From assembly GCF_003086295.3 (NCBI RefSeq), contig NC_092039.1, forward strand, positions 67,661,649-67,725,648: a stretch of 64,000 nt of DNA, read 5' to 3'. Made by a program: the position numbers and the translations under genes. Below, piece by piece: positions 9,779 through 21,452 of the stretch (its first letter is position 1; each line of letters starts with the position of its first letter). The notes beneath the pieces were generated by a model. It was not told the DNA's origin. It saw nothing but the letters and a program-made list of their open reading frames with translations, and did not search any database. Source of the DNA: Arachis hypogaea. Its lineage: Eukaryota; Streptophyta; Magnoliopsida; Fabales; Fabaceae.

Positions 9779-10614
9779 ATGGCCATCAGAAAGGACAAGG
9801 AAAAGGCTTCGAAAAAGCCGCCTACAAAAAGGGCACCTCGAAGAATAACTACCAAGGCGTGCCCTACACCAAAAGTTAAGCCGCCTTCCAAGAGGGTGAA
9901 AAGGATCATTCATATTGATGAGTAACAGAAGGGAAACCCTGCCAAAGACTCCGTAAGGCTCACCAATCACTTTTGTGAGCTCATGATCCTTGTTTTGCTT
10001 GAAAGGAATTACCACTCTGAACCTCACCTCGTTCCTCTGGAGTACCTTGTTCAGTTTGTCTTACCCCGTAGGAAGCAAATCTTTCTTGGGTGGTGGAGTT
10101 CTACTCTAATTACCACTCACCTTCTCTTCAATCAGTTTTTGTGCGCCGGGAGTAAGTCCCCATTTCGGAATAAGCCATTCAGAGGATACATAAGGTTTTG
10201 CCAGTGCCGGATGGGATGGATAGTTACCAAGAAGTCCTACTACAGTGCTGCACATGCAGTTTTGATTGGGATTCTATCTTTAGGGTCATTGCCCAACTGG
10301 AAACACATTGGACCCAAGAGAGACTCAGGCCCCGGCCTAAGTGCATTGACACATGCGCACTTGCTTTGGAGGCTCGAGTGTGGGACCAAATCTTGTCCCA
10401 CTATGTACTTCCGAGCACTTATGAGTCATCCATCATAGCGGACTTGGCCCTTCTTGTCTGGTGCATACTCATTGAAAGGCCCATCAACATCCCTCTCCTC
10501 ATCCGACAAGCAATGGGTCGTGTCCAGGCTAAGGGCAACCTCCCATTTTTGGCTTTGGTAACGGATTTGGTTACTGCGATGGGTGTTCCCCATGAGGCTA
10601 AGGACATAAAGTAA
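9779..10614 (+). pseudogene. ORF2 remnant, plant-specific transposon protein (element F)
   Basis: It starts MAIRKDKEKASKK, a lysine-rich N-terminus as in B, C and D. TAA at 9923-9925 breaks it, and the rest is spread over two other frames. The block at 10198-10614 (RVWDQILSHYVLPSTYESS then QAKGNLPFLALVTDLVTAMGVP) aligns well with element D's ORF2 (LWQQILSNYIMPSTHET then VRGTLPFPYLITQL). After about 10610 the sequence switches without transition to LTR, so the C-terminus is deleted. The function is unknown. Confidence 0.75.
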
Positions 10615-12182
10615 TTTAGGGAATTTTATCAACTTTTTCCACATTTATTCAATGAAATAGCATGGTTTTGTAATTCTCCCTTAATTTATGCTTAAGTGTG
10701 AACATGCTTTTTCGGCCTTAAAATAGCTAAATTTAATTCACTTAAATTCCATTCGATGCCTTCATATATTTGTTAAGTGATTTCAGGATTAGAAGGCAAA
10801 GATTGGGTTGAAGGAATGAAGAAAAGCATGAAAAGTGGGAGAACTCATGAAGAAATGAAGGAATCGCAAAGCTGTCAAGCCTGACCTCTTCATACCTAAT
10901 CGATCATAACTTGAGCTAAAGAGGTCCAAATGAGGCAGTTCTAGTTGCATTGGAAAGCTAATATTCGGGACTTCAAAATGATATAAAATTTGTCATAGTT
11001 GCCTGGCGTTTAAAGATGCGTATGCATCGGCCCACGTGGACGCATCGCAGGATCAGCGTGACTCACTAAAGGCAACTTGTCGCCAGTGATTTCTAAAGCA
11101 TTTTGGGCCCAATCCAACTCATTTCTGATGCTATTGAACCCAAGGATTGGAGGAGAGTGAACCAAGTAGTCATAGTTTTTAGTTTTCATCATGGTTTAGG
11201 TTAGAATTCTAGAGAGAGAAGCTCTCCATTCTCTCTAGAATTTAGGGTAGTTTAGGTTAATTCTTCTTAGATCAAAGTTTTAATTCTTGTTTTGATTTGG
11301 TTTTCCTTTTTAATTCCTTATTATTACATCTTTGTTCTTCTAGTTCTTGTGGTTAATTTCCCTTTTATGTCATTTTTATTTTCATGCACTCTTGTTGGAT
11401 TTAATTTTTCTTTAATGTAATTTTATATTTCCATGTCTTTTATTTCTTATCTTCATGGTTATTGTTGATTTCTTGCTTATGTTAGTTATGAGATTTTTAA
11501 TTCTTGCATTTTGTGATGTTTACCTTTCTTGCACTCTAGGTGTCTGATAAAATGTTTTCTCTAGTTTTTGAGTAGGTTTCTTTACTCTTGGCCTAGGCTA
11601 AGGGAATTGAGTGACCTTGCGTCATTGGGTCTCATTGAATTGCTGATTTGAGAACACTTAGTGATCAATTTGATAACCATTGACACTAGCCTACAACTAA
11701 GTCAATTGGTAGCTAGGTTAGGACTTATGGATTGATGTTGATCAAGCTTAGTTGACGTACTTAATGCCTTGAAGTAGACATTATACTTACTTCAAGCATA
11801 GGAGTAGACTTAATGGGTTGGTCCCTCATAATTGTCAATATATGGTTTGTAGACAAGGATGGTGATCTCAATTACCTATGTCTAGCCAAGAGTTCTTTTC
11901 CTTTATTTTATTAGTTCTTATCATTTTACTTTCTTGCTTTTATATTTTCTTGTCCCTTTTATAAATCAAACCCCTTATTCCTTCATAGCCATTAATTGAT
12001 CACTTCATTGCAATTCCTTATGAGATGACCCGAGGTTTAAATACTTTGGTTATTTTTATTGCGGTTTTTTTACTTATGACAAACAAATTTGGATTGGGAG
12101 GATTGTTTGTTTGTTTAGAACTATACTTGCAACGAGAATTCATTGAGAAATTATTCACCAACACAACAAATTCTTCTCATCA
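10615..12182 (+). repeat. LTR of the TGATAAACC family, 5' end clipped (elements F/G)
   Basis: From GAATTTTATCAAC it aligns along its length with the LTR of C at 53067-54607, but lacks the first 35-40 bases. It contains the CATAACTTGAGCTAAAGAGG module (10907), a CT/AG-rich block GAGAGAGAAGCTCTCC (11210) and the U5 block GATGACCCGAGGTTTAAATAC (12025). It ends TCATCA two bases before a primer-binding site. It follows F's ORF2 yet precedes G's PBS, so it is either a shared LTR of a tandem element or a recombination product. Confidence 0.75.
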
Positions 12183-12184
12183 AA

Positions 12185-12202
12185 TGGCACCGTTGCCGGG
12201 GA
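12185..12202 (+). promoter_or_regulatory. Primer-binding site, tRNA-Asp type (element G)
   Basis: TGGCACCGTTGCCGGGGA differs by one base from TGGCGCCGTTGCCGGGGA at 54611. That sequence complements the 3' end of plant tRNA-Asp including CCA. Minus-strand cDNA would start here. Confidence 0.85.
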
Positions 12203-12331
12203 ATTGCAATGGTGTTATATTATTGGCTATTGTGAATATGTGAATATGTTTGCCTATTGCTTGTTTGTTAGTTTTTGTTAGGCTTAGGACTTTGTTGCTT
12301 ATTTTTGTTATCTTTGTTTTTATTTGCTACT

Positions 12332-13140
12332 ATGAATTCTCACCGTTTTGGCTATGAGTTTGGTTCAAATTATGTTGTAGAAAATGAGAACTACAATGAT
12401 AATATGCATCAAGAATGGAACAATCAAAGGTGGGAGGAGCCTCAAAGGGTTGATCAACCTCCTTGGCAACAACATCCCCCGGTCCCTTATAGGTATAATT
12501 CCACCCCTAATGCATATCAATCTAATAGATGTGGTGACCCTCATTGTGGTTGTCAACAACCACCACCATATGCCTATGAACCACCCCCTCAACATGGTTT
12601 TGAACCACCTTACTCACAAGCCCCCTACTACCAAACACCTCCATATGACCCTAACCCATATCCACCATACCAACCACCATATGAACCATACTTAGAGCCA
12701 CCATTCCAACACCAATACTCCCATGAACCACAATTTTCTCATACACCACCTCAAAACTTTCACCAATATGAACCACCTTCCAACTACAATACCTTTTCCT
12801 CAAACAATAAACCCTCTCTTCCACCACCGCCTCCCATAAAGCCTTCATGCTAAAACTAAGAGATATTGCCTCTCATATCCAAAGTCAACAAGAGGGGATA
12901 GAAAAGAAGTTTAAGGAGCTAGAAGCCAAGATGGCCACTATGAATGAAGCCATTAGCCACATAGCCTTCCACCTAAGCTCATATGATCAAGGCACTACCA
13001 TTGTTGAATGTGGAGGCGCAATCAAGGAGCATAGTGAGGGAGTGAGTTTGGAGCTTCAAGGTGAAAAAGAGGAGTTGAAGCAAGAGTTGATACAAGGGGA
13101 GAAAGTTGAGACAACTGAGCCAGAAGAAGTGGTTCAAGAC
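12332..13140 (+). pseudogene. ORF1 of a non-autonomous element, 5' part (element G)
   Basis: The ATG at 12332 opens MNSHRFGYEFGSNYV, matching the ORF1 starts at 48065 and 54746 (MNSHPFGYESGYNYVAGRG). A proline/tyrosine/glutamine-rich region follows with many PPY repeats. That frame ends at 12853. The sequence continues in another frame from 12847 with a predicted coiled coil (KKFKELEAKMATMNEA) and an acidic stretch (EKEELKQELIQGEKVE), so a small indel lies near 12845. It stops at 13140, where element H inserted; the stop codon read there is the first three bases of H's LTR. It sits where gag would be, but I see no gag domain or zinc knuckle. The function is unknown. Confidence 0.7.
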
Positions 13141-14829
13141 TGATGAGCGGATAATTTATACGCTTTTTGGCATTATTATTAGGTAGTTTTTAGTAAGTTT
13201 TAGTCACTTGTTAGTATATTTTTATTAGTTTTTATGCAAGAATAACATTTCTGGACTTTACTATGAGTTTGTGTGTTTTTTTGTAATTTCAGATATTTTC
13301 TAGCAGAAATTGAGGGACCTGAGCAAAAATCTGATTCAAAGGCTGAGAAAGAACTGTAGATGCTGTTGGATTCTAACCTCCCTATACTAGAAGTGGATTT
13401 TCTGAAGCTACATAGACCCAATTGGTGCGCTCTCAATTGCGTTGGAAAGTAGACATCTTGGGCTTTCCAGCAATGTATAATAGTCCATACTTTGTCCGAG
13501 ATTTGATGGCCCAAACTAGCATCTAAACGCCCACTAGAGACCCCTTTCTGGCGTAAAACGCCAGAACTGGCACTATAACTGGAGTTAAAAGCCCAAACTG
13601 ACACCTAAGCTGGCGTTTAACTCCAAGAATGGCCTATGCACGTGAAAGCTTCAAAGCTCAGCCCAAGCACACACCAAGTGGGCCCCGGAAGTGGATTTCT
13701 GCACTATCTGCACTTAGTTACTTAATTTCTGTAAACCCTAGTAACTAGTTTAGTATAAATAGCACTTTTTACTATTATAAAAGGAGTCAGAGTTTTTATT
13801 TTGATCACTTTTGGGAGGCAGGAGATTCGGCCATGCCTAGACCTTCTTCTCTTATGTATTTTCCAACGGTGGAGTTTCTACACCTCATAGATTAAGGTGA
13901 GGAACTCTGCTGTTTTTCATGAATTAATGCAATTACTATTGTTTCTCTTTCAATTCATGCCTACTTCTTCTGCAAGATATACTCTCATATTTAATTCAGT
14001 TAAGTCAGAATGAAAGGGTGACCCGTGACAATCACCCACTATCTTCATTACTTGCTTAGCCAAGATCCGTGTGCCTGACAACCACAAGCGGTCTACATAA
14101 TGTTCAACATAGTCATTGGACGATAGCTGGAGTATAATCCCTTGGATCTCTAATCCACGGACCGAGTCCACATGGTTAGAACCTTTGTGGTATAGGCTAG
14201 AAACAATTGGTAGCATTCCTGAGATCCGAAAAGTCTAAACCTTGTCTGTGGTATTCCGAGTAGGATCTAGGACGGGATGACTGTGAAGAGCTTCAAACTC
14301 ATGACTGTTGGGCGCAGTGACAGTGTGCAAAAGGATAGAGAGAACCTATTCCAACACAAGTGGGAACCGACAGATGATTAGCCATGCGGTAACTGTGCCT
14401 GGTATTTTTCATCCGAGACGAGAAATCCGACTGTCGATTAGCCATACAGAAATCGTAGACGGACCATTTTCACTGAGAGGATCATACAGCTTGCCATGGA
14501 AGGGAGGATTCATGATTGGATGAAGACAATAGGAAAGCAGAGGTTCAAAAGTAATGAAGCATCTCCAAACGCTTATCTGAAATTTCCACCAATGAATTAC
14601 ATAAGTATCTCTATGTTATTTTCTGTTTTATTTACCTTTTAATTATCAATACCTCATAACCATTTGAATCCGCCTGACTGAGATTTACAAGATGACCATA
14701 GCTTGCTTCAAGCCATCAATCTCCGTGGGATTGACCCTTACTCACGTAAGGTATTACTTGGAGGACCCAGTGCACTTGCTGGTTAGTTGTGCGGATTTGT
14801 GAAAAGTGTGATCACAATTTCATGCACCA
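13141..14829 (+). repeat. 5' LTR of element H (FIDEL-like)
   Basis: It starts TGATGAGCGGATAATTTATA and ends TTTCATGCACCA, six bases before the PBS. It is homologous to the minus-strand LTRs at 17155-18698 and 27931-29467 and to the solo LTR at 32588-34204. It contains TTGGAAAG...CTTTCCA (13441-13470), a small GGCGTAAAACGCC palindrome cluster (13547-13625), a TATA box and the U5 hairpin CCTTAC-TCAC-GTAAGG (14732-14750). Confidence 0.92.
13754..13761 (+). promoter_or_regulatory. TATA box in the LTR of H
   Basis: TATAAATA follows AGTTTAG in the LTR. The same sequence occurs inverted in the solo LTR at 33600-33607, while the LTRs of I have the weaker TATTTAAA. This is the likely core promoter of the element. 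Confidence 0.6.
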
Positions 14830-14835
14830 AGTTTT

Positions 14836-14853
14836 TGGCGCTGTTATCGGGGA
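14836..14853 (+). promoter_or_regulatory. Primer-binding site, mutated (element H)
   Basis: TGGCGCTGTTATCGGGGA has three differences from the tRNA-Asp complement TGGCGCCGTTGCCGGGGA. It lies six bases after the LTR end. Confidence 0.75.
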
Positions 14854-16434
14854 TTGTTTGAGTTTGGGCAACTGACGGTTCATCTTGTTGCTTAGATTAG
14901 GTAATCTTCTTTCTTGTTTCAACTTTTATTTTCTTTTCAAAAAGATTTAAAAAAAAATACAAAAAAATTAATAAAATCAAAATCATAAAAACCAAAAAAA
15001 AAATTTGTGCTTCTTGTTTGAGTCTAGTGTCAAATTTCAAGTTTGGTTTCAATTGCATTTTTTTATTTTATTTTTTTTTCTTAGATTTTTGAAATTTCAT
15101 GCATTATGTCCCTCTTTGATCTTCAAGTTCCTCTTGATGAGTCTCCTTGTTTAATATTTAGATTTTCTTGTTTTGTGTCTGTTCTTGTTTTTCATATGCA
15201 TCTTCAATTTCATAGTGTCTAAACATTCAAAATTTCTAAGTTTGGTGTCTTACATGTTTTTCTCTTCTTAAAAATTTTCAAAAATATATTCTTGATGTTC
15301 ATCATGATCTTCAATGTGTTCTTGGTGTTCATCTTGACATTCAAAGTGTTCTTGCATGCACTATTGGTTTTCATCTTAAATTTTTCTGTTATGATTTATT
15401 TTGTTGTTTTTCTCTCTCCTCATAAAAAAATTTCAAAAAAATAAAAAATATATATTTTTGCAAGTAAATAATACAGAGAAATGAAAGATCAGAACATGAA
15501 GTAGAGGATGACAAGAAAAAGAGCTCACTGGCGTTAAAATTCCAGAATGGCTATCATTCTGGGCGTTTAACGCCAGTAAAGATATCATTCTGGGCATTAA
15601 ACGCCTGAATGGGAAGCGTTCTGGGCGTTTAACATAAAAAATGGCAGCATTCTGGGTGTTCAGAAAAACGCCGAGTAAAGAAGGATTCATGGCGTTTAAC
15701 GCCAGCCTGGGTATCTGGCTGGGCGTTAAGCGCCCAAAGAGGCAGCTAAATGGGCGTTAAACGCCAGAATGGATAGCATTATGGGCATTTAACGAAAGGA
15801 TGACATAAGTGAGGTAATTTCTTTTCCAATTCAATTTTTTTTTCAAATTTTCATGTTTTAATTCATAATTTTAAAATCTTATCCTTTTCATATCACATTT
15901 TCAAAAATCTTTGCTAACAATTAATGTTTTGATTAAAAAAATTGCAAGTTTGTTACTTTCTTGTTAAGAAAGGATCAATTTTTAAATTCTAGAATCATAT
16001 ATTTTTCAATCAAATCTTTTTCAATCATATCTTTTTAAATTTTAATTTCAAAATCTTCTTCTAACTTCTTATCTTTTCAAAATTATTTTCAAATCTTTTT
16101 AACTAATTACTATATCTTATCTTTTTCAAAACCTCCTAACCACTTTTCCACTTCCAATTTTCGAAAATCACTAACCACTTTTTCAAAAATCTTTTTAATT
16201 AACTAATTGTTTTAGTTTTAATTTTCGAATACTCTCTACTCTCATATGTTTCTCTTTATTTGCTAACACTTCTCTTCTACTTAAAATTCGAACCTTATCT
16301 CCCCCCTGTGTTCAAATTCGTCTTATTCACTTTCTACCTCATTCATTTATTCTTCTTTTCTTCTGACACCTCAAGGAATCTCTATACTGTGACATAGAGG
16401 ATTCCACTACTCCCTTTGTTCTCTTCTTTTTCAT
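14854..16434 (+). other. Untranslated leader of element H
   Basis: This is A/T-rich leader with TTTCAAAATC-like repeats (15830-16210) and no ORF. It contains a palindrome array, listed separately. The gag ATG at 16435 is the first start followed by recognisable gag sequence. Confidence 0.65.
15527..15795 (+). repeat. GGCGTTTAACGCC palindrome array in the H leader
   Basis: About ten units of roughly 25-30 bp are centred on TGGGCGTTTAACGCCAG or decayed forms, with ATTCTGG spacers. The same motif occurs in the LTR of H, in I between integrase and ORF2, and in I inside gag-pol. Confidence 0.85.
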
Positions 16435-17154
16435 ATGAGCAGAAACATGGATAAAATCATTCTTGTTGAAGTTGATCCTGAACCTGAAAGGACTCTGAAG
16501 AGGAAGCTAAGAGAAGCTAAAGCACAACACTCCAGAGAGGACTTCACAGAGAATTTTGAAAAAGAAGTAGACATGGCAGCCGAACCTAACAACAATGCTA
16601 GAGATGCAAGGAAGATTCTTAGTGACTACGTTGTACCAACTTCCAAAATCTATGGAAGAAGCATCTCAATTCCTTCCATTGGAGCAAACAACTTTGAGCT
16701 TAAGCCTCAATTAGTTTCTCTAATGCAGCAAAATTGCAAGTTTTATGGACTTCCATCGGAAGATCCTCATCAGTTCTTAGCTGAATTCTTACAGATCTGT
16801 GATACTGTTAAGACCAATAGGGTTGATCCTGAGGTCTACAGACTTATGCTTTTCCCCTTTGCTGTAAGAGACAGAGCTAGAACATGATTGGACTCACAAC
16901 CTAGAGAAAGCCTGAACTCTTGGGACAAGTTCGTCAATGCTTTCTTGACCAAATTCTTTCCACCTCAAAAGCTGAACAAGCTTAGAGTGGATGTCCAAAC
17001 CTTCAGACAGAAAGAAGGTGAATTCCTTTATAAAGCTTGGGAAATATACAAGCAACTAATCAAAAGGGGTCCTTCTGACATGCTTCCAGAATGGAGCGTC
17101 ATATGCATATTCTATGATGGTCTGTCTGAATTGTCTAAGATGTCATTGGACCAT
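16435..17154 (+). pseudogene. gag: gag, 5' part (element H), interrupted by element I
   Basis: The start MSRNMDKIILVEVDPEPERTL leads into a retrotransposon gag domain (NNFELKPQLVSLMQQN, DPHQFLAEFLQICDTV, FPFAVRDRA, FFPPQKLNKLR, TFRQKEGEFLYKAWE). TGA at 16885-16887 sits where the family has a tryptophan. The frame reaches MSLDH at 17154, where element I interrupts it; coding resumes at 29473. Gag forms the particle that packages the element RNA. Confidence 0.88.
17150..17154 (+). repeat. Target-site duplication ACCAT, left copy (element I)
   Basis: ACCAT directly precedes the LTR end TGGTGCACG and is repeated at 29468-29472 after the other LTR ending TCATCA. Removing the element with one copy rejoins the gag frame of H, which confirms the insertion. 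Confidence 0.97.
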
Positions 17155-18698
17155 TGGTGCACGAAATTGCAATAACACTTTTTGCAATCCGCACAACTAA
17201 CCAGCAAGTGCACTGGGTCGTCCAAGTAATACCTTACGTGAGTAAGGGTAGAATCCCACGGAGATTGTTGGTTTGAAGCAAGCTATATTTATTTTATTAT
17301 TCTTAGTCAGGATGTCAATCAGAATTATCAGTTGGAATTATTAGATTGGAAAAATGAAAGAGAATAAAATCGTTACTTGTTGTGCAGTAATGGGAAATAT
17401 GTTGGAGTTTTGGAGATGCTTTGTCTTCTGAATTTCTGCAATGTAATATTCAACTCAATTGTTTGTAAAGCACGTCTACGGCAAGCTGTATGCAGGGTGT
17501 CACCATTGTCAGTGGCTACTTCCCATCCTCTCAGTGAAAACGTTCCAGATGCTCTGTCACAGCACGGCTAATCAGCTGTCGGTTCTCGATCATGTTGGAA
17601 TAGGATCCATTGATCCTTTTGCGTTTGTCATCACGCCCAGCAATCGCGAGTTTGAAGCTCGTCATAGCCATTCAATCCTTGAATCCTACTCAGAATACCA
17701 CAGACAAGGTTTAGACCTTCCGGATCCTCAAGAGTGGCCGCCATTAATTCTAGCTTATACCGCGGAGATTCTGATTAAGGAATCTAAGAGAAGTTCATTC
17801 AGTCTGATGTAGAACGGAGGTGTTTGTCAGGCACACGTTCATGGATTGAGGGAGGTGATGAGTGTCACGGATCATCACTTCTTTCATAATTAAGCACGAA
17901 TAAACATCTTAGATCAGACCATACACACGTTTGAGTGAAATAGAAACAATTGCATTAATTCATTGAGACGCTGCAGAGCTCCTCACCCCCAACAATGGAG
18001 TTTAGAGACTCACGCCGTCAAAGTGTATAAAATTCAGATATGAAAATGTCATAAGGTACAAGATAAATCTCTAAAAGTTGTTTAAATAGTAAACTAGTAA
18101 CCTAGGTTTACAGAATATGAGTAAACTAAGATAATTGGTGCAGAAATCCACTTCTGGGGCCCACTTGGTGTGTGCTGGGGCTGAGACTAAAGCTATCCAT
18201 GAGTTAAGGCCTTTCTTGGAGTTGAACTCCAAGTTATAACGTGTTTTGGGCGTTCAACTCCGGATCATGACGTGTTTCTGGCGTTTAACTCCAGACAGCA
18301 GCATGTACTTGGCATTCAACGCCAAGTTACGTTGTCTATCTTCGCGCAAAGTATGGACTAATATATATTGCTGGAAAGCCCTGGATGTCTACTTTCCAAC
18401 GCCGTTGAGAGCGCTCCAATTGGACTTCTGTAGCTCCAAAAAATCCATTCCGAGTGCAGGGAGGTCAGGATCCAACAGCATCAGCAGTCCTTTTTCAGCC
18501 TAACTCAAATTTTTGCTCAGCTCCCTCAATTTCAGCCAGAAATCACCTGAAATTACAGAAAAACACACAAACTCATAGTAAAGTCCAGAAATATGATTTT
18601 TGCTTAAAAACTAATAATATTCTACTAAAAACTAATTAAAACATACTAAAATCTACATGAAATTACCCCCAAAAAGCGTATAAAATATCCGCTCATCA
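17155..18698 (-). repeat. 3' LTR of element I
   Basis: It is 1,544 bp, with minus-strand ends TGATGAGCGGATATTTTATA and CGTGCACCA. It carries GGCGTTTAACTCC-type half-palindromes (18249-18330) and the U5 hairpin CCTTAC-GTGA-GTAAGG (17231-17247). Compared with 27931-29467 it has an extra CATCAG near 18480. Small open frames on the plus strand (17377-17571, 17459-17812) are repeated in the other LTR and are not genes. Confidence 0.95.
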
Positions 18699-18736
18699 CA
18701 ACACCAAACTTAAACTGTTGCTTGTCCTCAAGCAAC
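18699..18736 (-). promoter_or_regulatory. Polypurine tract and AGGA-loop hairpin before the 3' LTR (element I)
   Basis: On the minus strand GTTGCTTG-AGGA-CAAGCAAC (18736-18717, perfect 8-bp stem) is followed by AGTTTAAGTTTGGTGTTG and then the LTR start. The module recurs at 20930-20966. Confidence 0.78.
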
Positions 18737-19779
18737 TAGATAAATAAAATAGGTTTTAATAGAAATTAAGAAGTAATAATATTTTAGAGTTTTAAATGAA
18801 GCTCAAATTCTTATTAGATGAGTGGGGCTTGTAGCTTTTTGTTTCTAAACAGTTTTGGCATCTCCCTTTATCCTTTGAAATTCAGAATGATTGGCATCCA
18901 TAGGAACTCAGAATTCAGATAGTATTATTGATTCTCCTAGTGTAGTATGTTGATTCTTGAATACAGTTACTTTATGAGTCTTGGCCGTGGCCCTAAGCAC
19001 TTTGTTTTCCAGTATTACCACCGGATACATAAATGCCACAGACACATGACTGGGTGAACCTTTTCAGATTATGACTCAGCTTTGCTAAAGTCCCCAGTTA
19101 GAGGTGTCCAGAGCTCTTAAGCACACTCTTTTTGCCTTGGATCACGACTTTAACCACTCAGTCTCAAGTTTTTAACTTGGACCTGCATGCCACAAGCACA
19201 TGGTTAGGGACAGCTTGATTTAGCCGCTTAGGCCTGGAACTATTTTCTTAGGCCCTCCTATCCATTGATGCTCAAAGCCTTGGATCCTTTTCACCCTTGC
19301 CTTTTGGTTTTAAGGGCTGTTGGCTCTTATTCCTTTTCTTGATCCAATGATTTCTTGTAATTTTTTTTTCACTGCTTTTTCTTGCTTCAAGAATCAATTT
19401 CATGATTTTTCATATTATCAATAATATTTTTCGTGTTCCTCATTCTTTCAGGAGCCAATATTCATAAAATTCAAGATAAACATTATGCACTGTTCAAGCA
19501 TTCATTCAGAGAACAAAAAGTATTGCCACCACATGTAATTAATTATAATTTTTATTATTAAGAACTTGAAAAAAATATAAATTACTTCTTTATTCTAAAA
19601 ATCTACTATTTTATTCATGTCTGATGATGATGAGAAAAATAAATTATAACTTAATTGGAAATAAAACCAGAATAGATATGCTAATTACTACTACTAATAC
19701 TATATATCTTCTAAGGTAAATGTCTATAATAACACTATCACAGAGTTAAAGCTAAAATTAGAACTCAACAACCTATGTT
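18737..19779 (-). other. 3' non-coding tail of element I
   Basis: This is AT-rich sequence without a credible ORF, lying between the decayed end of ORF2 and the hairpin/PPT. I see no repeats beyond simple A/T runs. Confidence 0.5.
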
Positions 19780-20893
19780 TTGAGAAGTAGATGTTCCTCT
19801 AGTCTGTGGGGTGCTTTTCAAGGATTAATTTCTGGCGCTTCAGCTCCCTTAGATCACGCCCTTGCTCTTCCTATTCCTTAAGCAGTTTGCAAAGCATGCT
19901 ACTTTGATTGTTTTGTTCTTCCTTTATTTGGTTCATAGCTTCTTACAATTTCGAAATAGATGCTTTAATATGTTCCCAATATTCGAATTGAGGAAGTTCT
20001 GGGAGGACTTCCTGTGCTCTCCCCTTGATTGGATCATCCTACAGCTGTTGTCTGTCCATTGATATTCTAGTGATTGGCCTTTCAACTGAGATATACTCTG
20101 TTATTCCCATCTTCACTCCAGCATCTCTGCAGAGCATAGAAATTAAGCTTGGATAGGCCAATCTGGCGTCCTTGGAATTCTTGTTTGCTATTTTGTATAG
20201 TTCACACGAGATCAGTTGATGAACCTCTACTTCTTTTCCCAACATGATGTAGTGAATCATCACTGCTCTTTTAACAGTAACTTCAGAACGGTTGCTGGTG
20301 GGTAATATGGAACGCCCAATAAAATCCAGCCAGCCTCTGGCTACTGGTTTGAGATCTTTTCTTTTGAGTTGATTTGGGATGCCAGTCGTGCTGGTGGTCC
20401 ACCTGGCTTCAGGGATGCATATATCCTCTAAAATCTTGTCCAGACCTTTATTTACCCTCATCATTCTCCTATTAAAGTAGTCTGGGTCATCTTTCAGTTG
20501 AGGGAGCTTAAAGATCTCCCTGATTTTGTCAGGATGGATATGAACAATCTTTCCTCTGACTAAGGTCCGATGGTCATAGAGAGAAGCTCCAATTATTCTT
20601 TGCCTGTCTGTCTGCCATATATTAGCATAGAACTCCTGAACCATGTTCCTTCCCACTTTCGTTTCAGGATTGGCTAGGATTTCCCAGTTCCTGTTTCGAA
20701 TTTGTTCTTGGATCTCCGGATATTCATCCTCCTTCAGGTCAAATTTAACTTCCGGGATCACTGATCTGTGACTCATTATTTTGTAGTAGTGGTCTGAATG
20801 TTCTTTAGTTAAGAACTTCCCATGATTCCAAAGTGGCTTTGGAATATTCTCTTTCTTGCCTCTTGGGTTGGGTTGTTTTCCTTTAGGGGCCAT
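19780..20893 (-). pseudogene. ORF2, plant-specific transposon protein (element I)
   Basis: The minus-strand ATG near 20893 (MAPKGKQPNPRGKKENIPK) lies about 40 nt after an AGGA-loop/PPT-like module. An upstream in-frame ATG at 21292 only extends the frame through A/T-rich spacer. The domain is shared with E: KEDEYPEIQEQIRNRNWE, MVQEFYANIW, LVRGKIVHIHPDKIREIF, RSEVTVKRAVMIHYIMLGKE. The frame stops at 20039 (TAG). Homologous sequence continues to about 19780 through at least three more stops, with a Q/E-rich coiled-coil character (EAMNQIKEEQNNQ). The domain is intact and the tail is dead. The function is unknown. Confidence 0.78.
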
Positions 20894-20929
20894 GATCAAA
20901 GTGAGAATGTTTTTGTGATCACGGATAAG

Positions 20930-20966
20930 CACACCAAACTTAGAGGTTTGCTTGTCCTCAAGCAAA
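20930..20966 (-). promoter_or_regulatory. AGGA-loop hairpin plus internal PPT-like tract, upstream of ORF2 (element I)
   Basis: On the minus strand TTTGCTTG-AGGA-CAAGCAAA (8-bp stem) is followed by CCTCTAAGTTTGGTGT. ORF2 starts about 40 nt later. The position matches E 2891-2926. Confidence 0.65.
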
Positions 20967-21452
20967 AGAAAAGAGAGAAGAGGAATAGGAGGAGAGCAAG
21001 TGTGGAATGGTGGATGAGGAGAGAGGCACCGAAAGTGGTTATAAAGGGAGGGGGGTGGGTAATTCGAAAATAAGAAAAAGATATAAGATAAGGATATAAG
21101 ATCAAAGATATGATTTATAAAAGATAAGCATGATAAGAAAAGGATATAATTTAAAAAGATATGAATGATTTTTAAAAATAAATTTGAAATATATAAATTA
21201 GAAAAGATTTTAAAAGATAATGAAGTTTGAAAAGAAATTGGAAAAAGAGTTGGATTGGATTGAAAAAAGTTTATGTTTATGTATAAAGCCATATTTTTTT
21301 AAAAAAAAAGTCTTTAGAAATTAGGATTTTTAGAAAACTAATTTGATTTGAGGGATGATAATTTGAAACATGTTTATGCAAGAAATCATGAATTAAAACA
21401 TAAAAATTAGAAAATTTTTGAAGAAAAACGAATTTTACCTCCTCCCTACCAT
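20967..21452 (-). other. Pyrimidine-rich (minus strand) spacer before ORF2 (element I)
   Basis: On the minus strand this is T/C-rich low-complexity sequence, as in the pre-ORF2 leaders of F, B, C and D. I see no gene. Confidence 0.5.

Noticed and set aside
17377..17812. Plus-strand frames of 64 and 117 codons, repeated at 28153-28588
   Set aside because: They lie inside the two LTRs of element I on the opposite strand and are duplicated because the LTRs are.
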